This document shows, piece by piece, positions 23,793-33,724 of a DNA stretch of 64,000 nucleotides. The notes beneath the pieces were generated by a model. It was given only the letters and a program-made list of their open reading frames with translations. It made no database searches and had not been told where the DNA came from. The position numbers were made by a program, and so were the translations under genes. Source of the stretch: Oscheius onirici (lineage: Eukaryota; Nematoda; Chromadorea; Rhabditida; Rhabditidae); assembly GCA_932521025.1 (NCBI GenBank), contig OW051468.1, positions 4,464,064 through 4,528,063 on the forward strand, given 5' to 3'. Every line of letters begins with the position of its first letter. Position 1 is the stretch's first letter.

Positions 23793-24001
23793 TCCCTGAA
23801 AAAATAGGAGTAGGTCAGAGCAAACGAGAGGGTACGCTTTGTCCGGTAGCGGGATAGGGCTTATCAACCCTGATAATAGTTTTAGCAGAAAAGCCACGTG
23901 AATGGTTTCTGCTCAGAAACGGAACTTTTGGGATTGAACTTGGGACCGTCAGCGCATTCCGACCTTCTTCGGACAGGAACTTGATGAAAAAATAACTTCA
24001 G

Positions 24002-25878
24002 GCCAAATTCAACAAGTTCGGTGTAAAGAATCGTTCGTACGGCTTCGTCTATACCCGAAACGCAACGGCTGTTCGTGAATACCTGGACGAGGTCAACAAG
24101 TTCTTCAACAGCGACACTATGAAACGACACATACAGTCAGTGTTTTTTGCTATTTGAAAACTGGAGTGAATTTAGGGAACTCGAGGACATCGAGGACAGT
24201 TCTCTGCCTACGCACTTCGATTCGAGACTGAAGTGGCCACACTGTCCAACAATCTCAAATGTTCCGAACCAGGGAGGATGTGGTAGTTGTTTTGTAGGTT
24301 CATGGTCAAACAGAAACGAACTGCATCTTTCAGGCAGTCGCGGCAGTAGGAGTCGCTTCGGATCGAGCCTGTATCCAGTCCAACGGAACATTCCGAGCTC
24401 TTCTCTCAGAAGAAGACGTTTTGGGGTGTTGCAGTGTCTGCGGTAACTGCTATGGAGGAGATCCACTGAAAGCATTGACTTACTTTGTCAATGAGGGACT
24501 CGTTACAGGTAGGCTCACTGTCCGATAGCTAAAGAGTGAATGGAAACAGATTGAGAACTGAAATAGGTTGGAATTTGGTGAGTTTGAAATATTAAGAGAT
24601 CACCTTTGAATAGAGGAAATCATCTCAAATGGTGATACGGTCGTTGTTGGTGTCCTCCTGTCCGAAGGCGAAGGCATCACAGCTGACGGCCATCAGAGTA
24701 GCCTCCTTGGGGTCTAGACAGCCACAGGCAGGGTCGACTCCAAGACGCTTCATATTGGTCGTCTTGATGGCCCATCCAATGCGACGAGCAGAGGAGTTGA
24801 CGATCTTGATGTGATATGTGTGCTTGTCGTCGTAGGGGGCGTTGAAGACGATCTTGGTGCCTGGCTGGGTAGCGATGTCTCCGGGAGGAACAGTGGCCAT
24901 GGTGATCCGATGGATGTTATGTTTTCTCTTCAGAATCGCTCGCCTTTTATATGTTTTGCAATTCCTAATTGTCCTCTTTTTTGGGGGATAACACTCGAAG
25001 TTTTCGAAAACTTTGCAAACTTTTGTAACCTTTGAAATTAAGCACAAATGTTGTAAAAGAAACTTTTTTATTAAAGCTGCAGTAGTTCTTTTAGATTCGA
25101 AACTCTGGGATTTGAATTGGTTTTTTCGAAAAGTGAATGGAGGAACTGAGTAAAAGAAGTGCCAATAAACAAAAAGATATTTCCATAACTTCAGGAGGAA
25201 GAGACGGCTGTCGTCCGTACTCTTTCGATCACAACTGTGGTGTCCCATGCTCTCCAGCTACCTTCTTCGCCGCAGAAGGCAAACGAACCTGCATCCGAAG
25301 ATGTCAAAACATCTACTACCAGAACAAGTACGACGACGACAAAAAGTTCGGTATGATTCGATTCACATACATTTTATCGACCAATTTCAGCCCAGATAGC
25401 GTACTCCATGTATCCGCGAACGATGACGGTCAGTGCCGATGGAAAAGAGAAGGCCCAAGTGCCGACCATTATCGGAAAACTGAATGAGACTTCTCCTCTC
25501 TCTGTGGATCAAATCAGAACCATTTTGAAGAAGGAAATCTCACACTATGGGCCAACTACGATGGCCTTCCCTGTAACCGAAGAGTTCCTTCACTATTCCA
25601 GTGGTAAGTCGAGTCTATTGTTATTTTCGAAAAAAAAGACTCATTTTGATGTTCTTCTTACAGGTATCTTCCGTCCCTTCCCAGAAGAAGGCTTCTCCGA
25701 CCGAATCGTCTACTGGCACGTGGTTCGACTCATCGGCTGGGGACAAGAAGACGATGGAACCCATTACTGGCTGGCAATCAACAGTTTCGGAAACCACTGG
25801 GGCGACGGCGGCACATTCAGAATCAATGTGGACTCGATGGAAAAGTACGGGTTGGAATACGAGACGGCGCTTGTATAA
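24002..25878 (+). CDS. Cathepsin B-like cysteine peptidase (C1A), 5' exon unresolved
   Basis: A papain-family protease. Exon from 24002 encodes part of the propeptide ([14 protein letters not shown]), then the mature start [17 protein letters not shown] and the active-site segment [15 protein letters not shown]. The catalytic Cys is present, but the usual Trp after it is Phe (GSCF for GSCW). Cathepsin B landmarks [13 protein letters not shown] and [15 protein letters not shown] follow. The His region reads [11 protein letters not shown] (usually G-G-H-A-V) and the Asn region [11 protein letters not shown] (usually NSW). Catalytic Cys, His and Asn are thus present with altered neighbours. The last exons are about 25190-25349, 25389-25603 and 25665-25878. 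The signal peptide exon was not found between 23793 and 24001. A 677-bp intron (about 24513-25189) contains the minus-strand MSP gene. Confidence 0.85.
24625..24900 (-). pseudogene. Major sperm protein gene, 3'-truncated, nested in a cathepsin intron
   Basis: MSP is the nematode sperm cytoskeletal and signalling protein. The 91-residue frame matches MSP almost throughout: [73 protein letters not shown] follows directly, removing the last 35 or so residues that normally hold the final beta strands and the REWFQ and NLP.EY motifs. No downstream exon restores them. A truncated, probably inactive copy is the simplest reading; the full-length family is about 127 residues. It lies wholly inside an intron of the cathepsin gene, on the other strand. 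Confidence 0.8.
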
Positions 25879-25941
25879 CCATTTATATTTATTCGTTATT
25901 TAGTCTTTCTGATTAATATATACGTTTGGACCAGTTTCGAG

Positions 25942-26356
25942 TCACGAGAAGATTCCAGACGGGCGTTGACCTTCAGGTTCCACAGCCACCAAGTGCTGCA
26001 TGTTCTGCTTCTCCAGTCGACGGTATATTTCTGAAGAACCAAAATCACTAGGAAAGGGTGTTGTTCGAATAAGAACTTAAAACCGCTCAGTTTTTATTTT
26101 ACTTACCACTGAAAGACTCTACTACCGGTCTGTAGCTGTTCTTCTGCTGTGCCGAGATCTGTCTCCAGGTCAAGGAATGTCCCTCTGGAATGGCTGTAGC
26201 AACTAGAGCTGAGGGTGTAGGAAGGATATGGTCGGAATCCGGTTTAGAAGTTGTTCCCCCGTCTTCCAGCCACTTTTCGAAATGGGTGGAGATGATAGAA
26301 GTGGCGGGAGCACAAGTTGAGGCAAGAGACACAAAACAGAGAAAGATGATCAGCAT
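25942..26356 (-). CDS. Small secreted protein, unknown
   Basis: Two exons (26356 to about 26107, then about 26030-25942) joined across a GTAAGT..TCAG intron give about 111 residues. The N-terminus is a clear signal peptide (MLIIFLCFVSLASTCA). The remainder is polar (HFEKWLEDGGTTSKPDSD, then EIYRRLEKQNMQHLVAVEPE). No domain or cysteine pattern is recognised. It is convergent with the cathepsin B-like gene. Confidence 0.6.
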
Positions 26357-26863
26357 GATGATAGAAGATGAGACTGAGGGTCGGACCTGATCGAGATGGA
26401 CAAATATCGTGAGAGGAGGAAAGTTACGGCTGTCACAGACGGGAAAGAAGCTCTGTCAAACAGTCAATGGGAGGTCATGAACATTCCTGGTCAACATTGA
26501 GGCATCATCGGATAATGCTTTCTTTAGCTTTTTCTGTCCCGAGGAAATGAGTTGTATAAGTTGAGACCCTCTTTTTCAGTTATCATTAACAACTTATTTG
26601 GTTCTTCTTGTCATGCCCATATTAGCCTGCCATGTTTTCTGATATTCTCTTTTCGTCAACCTGCCCTTCATCTCAGTTTGCGAAATGTTATCCTGGCAGG
26701 TTATTCTGTTCCCGTAGGATCTCCACTAGTCAAACAGAAGCAAAAAATCTGTTCTATTGCATATTGTGAAATTACACATTTTTAGGCCATTTAAGGCGTA
26801 CAATAAAAGAAAGTATCACGATATAAAAGAACGACAAAAAACAAAGATTTCTCCAAATTGCAA

Positions 26864-27121
26864 ATGCTTTGGCTTCTCTTGCTCATAGCATACTGCCTCC
26901 TTCCAGTAGTAATACATTGCGGTGGCAAGAAAACGGAGGAGGCTGAGAAGAAACCGGAAAGTGTCGCTACTCCCGTAACATCAACCACCAAGGAGAGCGG
27001 CGAAAAAAAGGTAGAAAAGAAGAAAACAGATAAGAAGGCGCAAAAGCAGGAGAACAAGAATGCGACACCGTCCCAAGTGCGAGACGCTGACGATATGGAG
27101 ACTGGACGGATGCAAGAGTAA
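26864..27121 (+). CDS. Secreted lysine-rich protein, unknown
   Basis: ATG at 26864. A strong signal peptide (MLWLLLLIAYCLLPVVIHC) is followed by about 67 residues dominated by Lys/Glu (GGKKTEEAEKKPESVATPVT and KKVEKKKTDKKAQKQE), predicted disordered. A TAA at 27119 is followed by AATAAA near 27159. No homologue is recognised; the low-complexity composition would mislead searches. Confidence 0.5.
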   Translation: MLWLLLLIAYCLLPVVIHCGGKKTEEAEKKPESVATPVTSTTKESGEKKVEKKKTDKKAQKQENKNATPSQVRDADDMETGRMQE

Positions 27122-27395
27122 TTGGGGCAAAGTCGTCGAGTGAGTAAACAGCCGAAGTAGAATAAACTCTGAATTTCGACTATTTTTATCATTTACTGGG
27201 TTTTTATTCTCTATGTACTTTGAAAACGGTCACTCGTGTCCTGTTCGTTGTGTATTTCATAAATCGGGCAAAGTCTAGTCATACTTCGAAGTTCTTGGCA
27301 GAGCCAGATGTTTCTGTTTCTTGTCACATTCCACCCCAGAATGAGATCAGAAAGGAAGAGAATGTATAGTTCATTACTTACAGCAGATCATTGGC

Positions 27396-28413
27396 TTACA
27401 AGTATCGTTTATCTACTTTCCGTACCCATTCTTTGGCATTCTTCAAAGTTTCGGTCGTCTTGTCCTTTGCCTCTTCCATTTTTTCCTTGGCACTCTCAGC
27501 CATTCCCTTGGCTTTGTCCTCAGTCGTCTCGAGCTTTTCCTTGGCAGCATCGGCCAGACCACGAGCCTTATCCTCGGCCCTCTCCTTAACATCGGTAGCA
27601 GCCTGCTTGGCCATCTGTCCCTTCGTTTGCGCCTTGTTCAAAGCCTCTTCACTACGACTGTGAATGTTGTTCATGGCTCGGTTGACCTTTTCTTTGCCTT
27701 CTTTGCCTGCTTCGGCTGCTTTATTGTAGCCGATGTTTCCAAGTTCCTGAGCACCTTGCTTGATCTTCGAGGTGGCAGACTCGACTTCTGAAAATTTTGT
27801 CTAAGCTATTTCAAGAAGGACGCTTGTACTTTTGGCGGTAAGCAATCTATGAGAGGGTGCGTCTGGCAAACAAGACAGATATGTGTTTTTCGAAAATTGG
27901 GGAGAGACCAAAAGATCGGGGCTCTTCCAGCTAAATAACATAAAAAGACTGGCTTTCTTGTTTGAGCTGCAGTTCGTAGCGCAGGTTTTTGGACTTAAAA
28001 ACAACTAGGAGTTATGGAGCTGTGAGAGACCCGAAAGAGCCTGAAATATGAGAGAACAGTCTCTTTTCAGATAACTCACTAAACAGACTCTTGATTCCAT
28101 TATCTCTCAAAAGTGACATACTGTCCCTCGACCCTTGTTTTCCTGGCTCTTTGAAAGTCACTACCTGAACATTCAAACAACAGTTCAAAAATACCCATAT
28201 TTTCAGTTTAGTTCATAGTCAGTCTGATGAAGAGCGAACATATGTTCCCATGCCCAATTGTCGGTCCTTGTTAAAACAGCGACATAAAACAGCGACATTA
28301 AAACAGCGAATGCTTGTAAAAGGCTTAGTTTTTCGAGTGGGTCAAAGAGAAGAAAACTCACGGTAGAATCCAACTCTTGTGGTAGAAAGAGAGCGAATAG
28401 CGTTGCGAAGCAT
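27396..28413 (-). CDS. Group 3 LEA-like protein with mitochondrial presequence
   Basis: Group 3 late embryogenesis abundant proteins protect membranes and proteins during drying. Exon 1 (28413-28362) encodes MLRNAIRSLSTTRVGFY, a Arg/Ser-rich, acid-free amphipathic start typical of a mitochondrial presequence. After a 574-bp intron, exon 2 (27787-27396) is one frame of heptad/11-mer repeats rich in Ala, Lys and Glu, such as AKQAATDVKERAEDKARGLA, DAAKEKLETTEDKAKGMAES and AKEKMEEAKDK. The total is 147 residues. The repeats match group 3 LEA composition; apolipoprotein-like helical proteins are the main alternative. Mitochondrial targeting is inferred from the presequence only. Confidence 0.7.
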
Positions 28414-29777
28414 GTTTAGACGTTTAGTTTTTTTGCGTTAGAGCTGAGATGTTAGGCGGGACTGGGACCTTTTGTACCCTTTTCCCATGGTCAAGATGTT
28501 TATGTTTGGACGCTCTGCGTAGACGGCGGCTGGGGAAACCCTCTCTCCCCTCGAACATTCGTTGCCCTTTGCGATCTTTTGGTCACAAACAACATGTGGC
28601 CCGGAGATGGCACGTGCAGTTCAAATTGGACAGAGAATCTGACTTGTTCCTCTTCTGCCTTTGATACTGACTACTGGATTCATAGAATGTGTCCATAATA
28701 ATCTATCAATTCTTAAGGACTTAGCAAACATGTTTTGGATTTGGCTTAGGTAAATGGGCCGATTGTCTTACTTCAGACTATTGTTCAGGACAGTGGATGA
28801 GTGATAGACTGACGTGGTTTTCGTGAAGCTGATGTGCGAACAAGGTTTCATTTGTCTGCCCTTTAAAAGAACGGCGGCATGTCATGAACTGATACTGTTT
28901 GACCTCGTTTTCAACAACTTTTTACTACAAAAACTATAAGACAACGTTCCAGGACATGGAGCATGTTCAGCAGAGAGTGAAGTAAAGCTCGAGTATCTAC
29001 CAGTAGATAACACTACTTTGAAAAGACCTGAACGGAGTAAAATTTAAGCTTCTATTGATGTGGCTACATTTACTTGTGGCATCGTAACTATCAATTCTGC
29101 GAGGCTGAGTTACCTTTACACACATGTGCACTCGTATCTGAGGATAACTCTTTACTAGTGCTGCAGACAAATTGTACAGGTAGTGAAATTTTTGGTCGAT
29201 ACCGATATCGATAGTGTCCTGAGATATCATCGCTATTTTCGATATCATTATCGAGAGCAACTTAATTTATGTCAGAATGATATAGTCAGTCTCGAACTCG
29301 AACATGAAGTTTTTGTTTCGTACGTTTGAGCCCGTGGAGCAAATGTTAAAGTAGGGTAGAACGTAGATATGCCCTTCACCAAAATCAATTAGTCCCCAGA
29401 GATTAAGCCCCACCTATTCAGTAAAGCAATTTGCAACTTGTTCCACGTCTGTCTATCCTTGTGGAAAAATTCTTTTGAACACGGTGAAAATATATACAGT
29501 GGACGGGGTAAAGGTCAAAACACTGTCGTTCTGACGGGAGCGAGCATCAAGAGACAACACAAAGAGAGCAGAATCTAGAGAATGAGTTGAGTAGAACAAG
29601 AGATATGGGTATGGCTACTGGACCGAGATACGCTAGTGTTTGAACTACAGAGACTACTAGACAAGAAGCATAAGTTTAGAAGTAGAACCATTCGATCTTC
29701 TGAGAAGAAAGCTACCAAAAGAACACAAAAAGTGGGAAAAACACGGGGTTAGGCTACACCGTTTATTTATCATTAGT
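28414..29777. other. Intergenic, no gene seen
   Basis: 1.4 kb with only short unsupported ORFs. A short tandem (AAAACAGCGACAT) lies at about 28274-28309, in the LEA intron just before this stretch. A palindromic GATATCGAT cluster lies at about 29195-29255. Confidence 0.35.
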
Positions 29778-30605
29778 TTACTTTTTCGGCGGAAGAGCCT
29801 TGTTGCCCAGGTTGGCCATGGGAGCGGTCCGCATATCTGGGATGGACTTGGAGACGGGAGTAGTCGAATTGGTCGGAGCGGTACTCTTGGTCTGCTGACT
29901 CACAGCCGGAAGTTTCTGACTCTGGGCTGGAGTGCTCTTCGTCTGCTGGCTCTGAGCCGGAGGAGGAGGGCCACTAGCCGGCTGCTGCTTCTCGTCGTCG
30001 CTATCCTCTCCCTCACTTTCAGATTCGGACATCGGAGCCACATCTCTGTACATCAGAAGAACGGCAGGATGACCCTGCTGAGCCGGCTGAATGATAGTCG
30101 GAGTCTTTCCTGTGGTCTCCTGATCCACCAGTCCTTCGCCCTTGACGATCTTGGCTCGACGATGAGTCAGCGAGTGATTGGAGGCCGGGTCGTGCGACTG
30201 CTCCACGTCGTTGTACCCCTTAAAGAGGATTCGCAGCTGATACTTTCTCATCTCATTGCCGACCATCTTCGCATGGAACTTGTGCGAAGTCCACATCTTC
30301 TGCACGTTGGTAGTCGAGCCGGGAGCCACAGTGTAGATGATGGTGTAGTGGTCCTTGAGCATCTGCTGGATCTGCTGAGTAGGCTTCAGTCCCTTGAAGA
30401 TGAGCTTGATCGTCGTCTGATCACCCGGCTTGACCATTCCGTAGACGGGACGCATCTTGTAGACTCCGGGACGAGTAGACTTGAGTTTGAAGGTGACGAA
30501 TTCCGTTCCGGAATTGGTGATGACCAGGGGAACGCTCTGCTTGGTAGCATCCGGAGTGTAGGAGACGCTCTCGCTGGGGCTGAAGCTGACCTTTTCCAGA
30601 ACCAT
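29778..30605 (-). CDS. MSP-domain protein with Ser/Gln-rich tail
   Basis: An intronless frame of 275 residues. Residues about 1-125 form an MSP domain (MVLEKVSFSPSESVSYTPDA, LVITNSGTEFVTFKLKSTRP, YGMVKPGDQTTIKLIF), an immunoglobulin-like fold used in nematodes both in sperm proteins and in VAP-like adaptors. The middle contains a basic stretch (HRRAKIVKGEG). The tail has an acidic segment (SESESEGEDSDDE) and repeats of QSQQTKST / VSQQTKST with polyproline. The highly biased codons suggest strong expression. Such long-tailed MSP-domain proteins are typical of the nematode germline; that assignment is inferred. Confidence 0.85.
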   Translation of the reverse strand: MVLEKVSFSPSESVSYTPDATKQSVPLVITNSGTEFVTFKLKSTRPGVYKMRPVYGMVKPGDQTTIKLIFKGLKPTQQIQQMLKDHYTIIYTVAPGSTTNVQKMWTSHKFHAKMVGNEMRKYQLRILFKGYNDVEQSHDPASNHSLTHRRAKIVKGEGLVDQETTGKTPTIIQPAQQGHPAVLLMYRDVAPMSESESEGEDSDDEKQQPASGPPPPAQSQQTKSTPAQSQKLPAVSQQTKSTAPTNSTTPVSKSIPDMRTAPMANLGNKALPPKK

Positions 30606-30890
30606 CCCAGCTGACTGCAGACGTTGAACTGAAGCTAGTTGGCAACTGATGTCTTTCGGTACTTTAGACTTGACTCGTTTTCACAGGAAATGACCTTGTC
30701 GGGACTTGCGAACGCTAACAACATTTTGTAAAGACTAGTTTCTACTCTAATTTTACCAGAGACTTCGTCCGTCATAGTGCTTTGTTTATTCTTTGCCGAT
30801 TAAATACAAAATAGGAAAGAAAAAGAACGAATGACTGTAAAAAAATAGACATGTTAAAATTTGTCACGATTTTGTTTTAAACAGAAGCCT

Positions 30891-31228
30891 TTATTCATAT
30901 CTTCTGAGTACGAATGTATCAGATAGATTTTGACGGTTCTCTGACATGTTTCTTCCAGACAATCTAGCTGGTGTTGAATAATCGCAGTGACCTCCTAAAG
31001 GATTAAGAACAGCGCACAACGTTCCCAGCTGGAAGTCAGTGTCCAGCATCTTTTTGAACTGAACGACACTTTCCCCTCCTACCAGTAACAACCTATCCAA
31101 ATACACACAGAGACACACGTGTACGTGTATTTACCGGCGAGAATAGCTCTCGTTCTCTCTTCGAGTCTCGTCAAACAGAATGCAACTCTCGACTCAGGAT
31201 GTCGTCCAGTACTCCAATAAGAAAACAT
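30891..31228 (-). CDS. Hypothetical 93-residue protein, antisense to the otopetrin 5' end
   Basis: The ATG at 31228 lies after CTATTTCAG. Exon 1 (MFSYWSTGRHPESRVAF, then LTRLEERTRAILAG) joins in frame across a 59-bp intron to GESVVQFKKMLDTDFQLG, then LCAVLNPLGGHCDYSTP, and a stop overlapping AATAAA at 30888-30893. Codon use and splice fit favour a real gene. No family is recognised. Its first exon overlaps the proposed first exon of otopetrin on the other strand by about 30 bp, so one of the two starts may be wrong. Confidence 0.5.
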
Positions 31229-33687
31229 GGTTTTTGTTTGATATCTGAAATAGCTAGTGATCTAGGCAGTTCTTTGCAAGTGCTCTCACAGCTCTCTATG
31301 CACTCGTCTTGACCATTCTGGCAGTCACTTTTGAGCTATCTCCAACTTGGAAAGAAGACATCTGGAGGGCACAGAACGTGAGACTTTGGCAGTTTTTCAG
31401 TGTAATCGATACATTGCACCCACGTACTAGAATACTTGGATTATTTTGTAGATATTTTGCATTTTGAAATACTACAACAACTTAACTGTGGCTTCAGTGA
31501 AAATGGCACAGCTTCTATGCATTGAGGCAACAAAAGTAAGAGGCATCATAGTATTTTTATTGACTATTTCTTTCTTCGAGTACTCTTACTGAAACAGCCA
31601 CACACTTTACCACAAGCTATTCCCAGACAACTGGTTTCGTGATCATTGAGCACCCAGGGTGACTCTCTGTGACTCATTGAATGCTGACAATCCGGAGCAC
31701 AGAAAGAACCACAGATAAACCCGTAGAAATATATACCTTATTTTTACAAGTCTCACAAGGCCAAACAGTACCAAAGGTAGCCAACTTCACTCGTCTTTTT
31801 TCCTGATCAGGCTTAAAACGTAGAGCACAGTTCAACCGTATGTTGTTGTAACAGCTTTTCGAACCAGTCTTGTTCTCACCTTTGGTAGTCGAGACTCTGT
31901 TTGCTTGTGAACCTAAGACGACAAAATGTTTCTTTCAGATATTTGATTTACTGCTATGGCTTCATGATTTATCCTCAGACCATCAACTGGATTTTGATCA
32001 AGGCCAACAGAGCAGAGGTTCGGCTAGAAAAGATGCCAATTATGAGGAGTTTCAGTGGCTCCTGGTTCCTACAAATTATTCAGGAGAAGGAGCAGGAACT
32101 TTATATCTTCGACTCGGAGCTCTCTGTAAGTCAATTTTCATTCGATTCATGGTGAAAGACTGTTGAAACTTGGACAGTAATAAATCCGACAGTACTAGGT
32201 TCCTTCTATATCTTTCCAGTACTAGTCAAATCAAGTCTGCAAGTCATACTCCTACCGGAGTACCGAAAATAAAAAAACTCTGGTTTTCCACAAAAGCTGC
32301 AGGTTGTTTGTGACTGCGCGTGGACATTTTTCGCTCCCGAAAAAAGTCGAGTACATCACGATCAAAAATGATACTCGACGGTTTGCAGGTTTCGGAACAC
32401 TGGGAATCGTCCTCTACGGCATGGAGATCTATCTGACTTTCAAAGAGGGCGAAGACGAGACTGTGACTCTTGCCATTATGCCCTAACTCGATCTCATTTC
32501 AGGCCTACTACATATCGGAGCACTTATCAGCTATCGTTTTTACTTTGATTCTGGAAGTACATGAGAAAATTACTGCCAAGGGATCTGCTCCACATGAAGC
32601 GATGACAGGACATAAGAATAGCAGTCACATGGTGGTGGAGTGGAAAGACCTCAGCAACAGTTTCGCCGACTTCCCGAGCTTCTTCACGACATGTATTGTA
32701 GAATTTTCGCTGATTGCAGCTGCAGTTATGTTTATTTTGTGGCGGTCCATCGATCGCAAGACGACAGATCCGCGAGCCAAGAGAAAAGAACATATGCGGA
32801 TAGATTGCAGCCGAACTTCGAGAAGTCTCTTCGCAGGAGTCTTCTACGTGATTCTTTCCTTTGTGGCAATAGCCATCTTCGGAATTGACTCCAGTATGGG
32901 AAGCACTCAGTCGGAAAAGATCTTCGGAATTGTCAACATCACCCTCTTCACCATAATTCTATTAGCTTCTCTCACAGCCATGTATCGCATCCGTCTTCTC
33001 CAGTACAGAATCCATGCTCGAGGAGAGGTCATCGACGAGATTCTGCTGGTAATTGGACTATCCGGAGAACTCATATACTGGTAGGTCGGTTTTTTCTCTG
33101 CATATTTCCAGAGTTTCCTAGAAAGTAAACATAAAGCTCCTTTAGGAATCGATCAGTTCATATCGTCCAGAGGAAAACACGAGATTTCCCAAAGCATCCT
33201 TCCACCGTTCGTCTTCATCAGTTGAGCCATCCAGGTCATTGTCCAAACTATGCTGATCCTAACCGTCTCGCAGTAACTTCTTAGCAGGATTCAAACTTTC
33301 CTTCAGACTCCGTTGCTATTCTCCAGAAGCGATCAAACTGAAGCCTGGAAAACAGATTATCACTTTCCTTCTTGTCTCCAATATGGCTCTTTTCGTCTTT
33401 CAAACTTTCGAAAGTGAGTCTTTTCAAACAAAAAAATCAACGATTTCCAAGATATGAAGTCGAATATAGGCATCGATTCTTCTGCTGACGACGTCTACTT
33501 GACTATCGTCTCGATAGTCGCTCCTTTGCTCGTCTTCTACAGATTTCACAGCAGTGTTTGTCTAGCAGAATCCTGGAACACCTACAACGGGAAAGAGGCT
33601 TCGGGAAGAGTCTCTGCAGCAACTTTTCTCGGGGATGAAACCGTGGACGAGCTTGTGATTCCAAAATTGCAACTCTCCCACTTATGA
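31199..33687 (+). CDS. Otopetrin-family proton channel
   Basis: Otopetrins are 12-TM proton-selective channels. Exons read in frame as about 31199-31227 (tentative), 31293-31378, 31452-31535, 31940-32126, 32303-32465, 32503-33081, about 33276-33414 and 33453-33687. Hydrophobic helices include LYALVLTILAVTF, SLIAAAVMFILW and LFAGVFYVILSFVAIAIFG. Family signatures are clear: FFTTCIVEFSLIAAAV, DEILLVIGLSGELIY, KPGKQIITFLLVSNMALFVF, QTFE and FYRFHSSVCL near the C-terminus. The start codon is uncertain; the choice here keeps phase with TM1. The segment 33088-33275 may hide another short exon. Size and layout agree with an intact gene. Confidence 0.85.
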
Positions 33688-33724
33688 GAAGCATTACAAG
33701 GGTAAAACTGTTTATGTAAAAAGT

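Noticed and set aside
30069-30614. 181-codon plus-strand ORF
   Set aside because: It is the exact antisense of the MSP-domain gene, whose codon bias explains the open frame.
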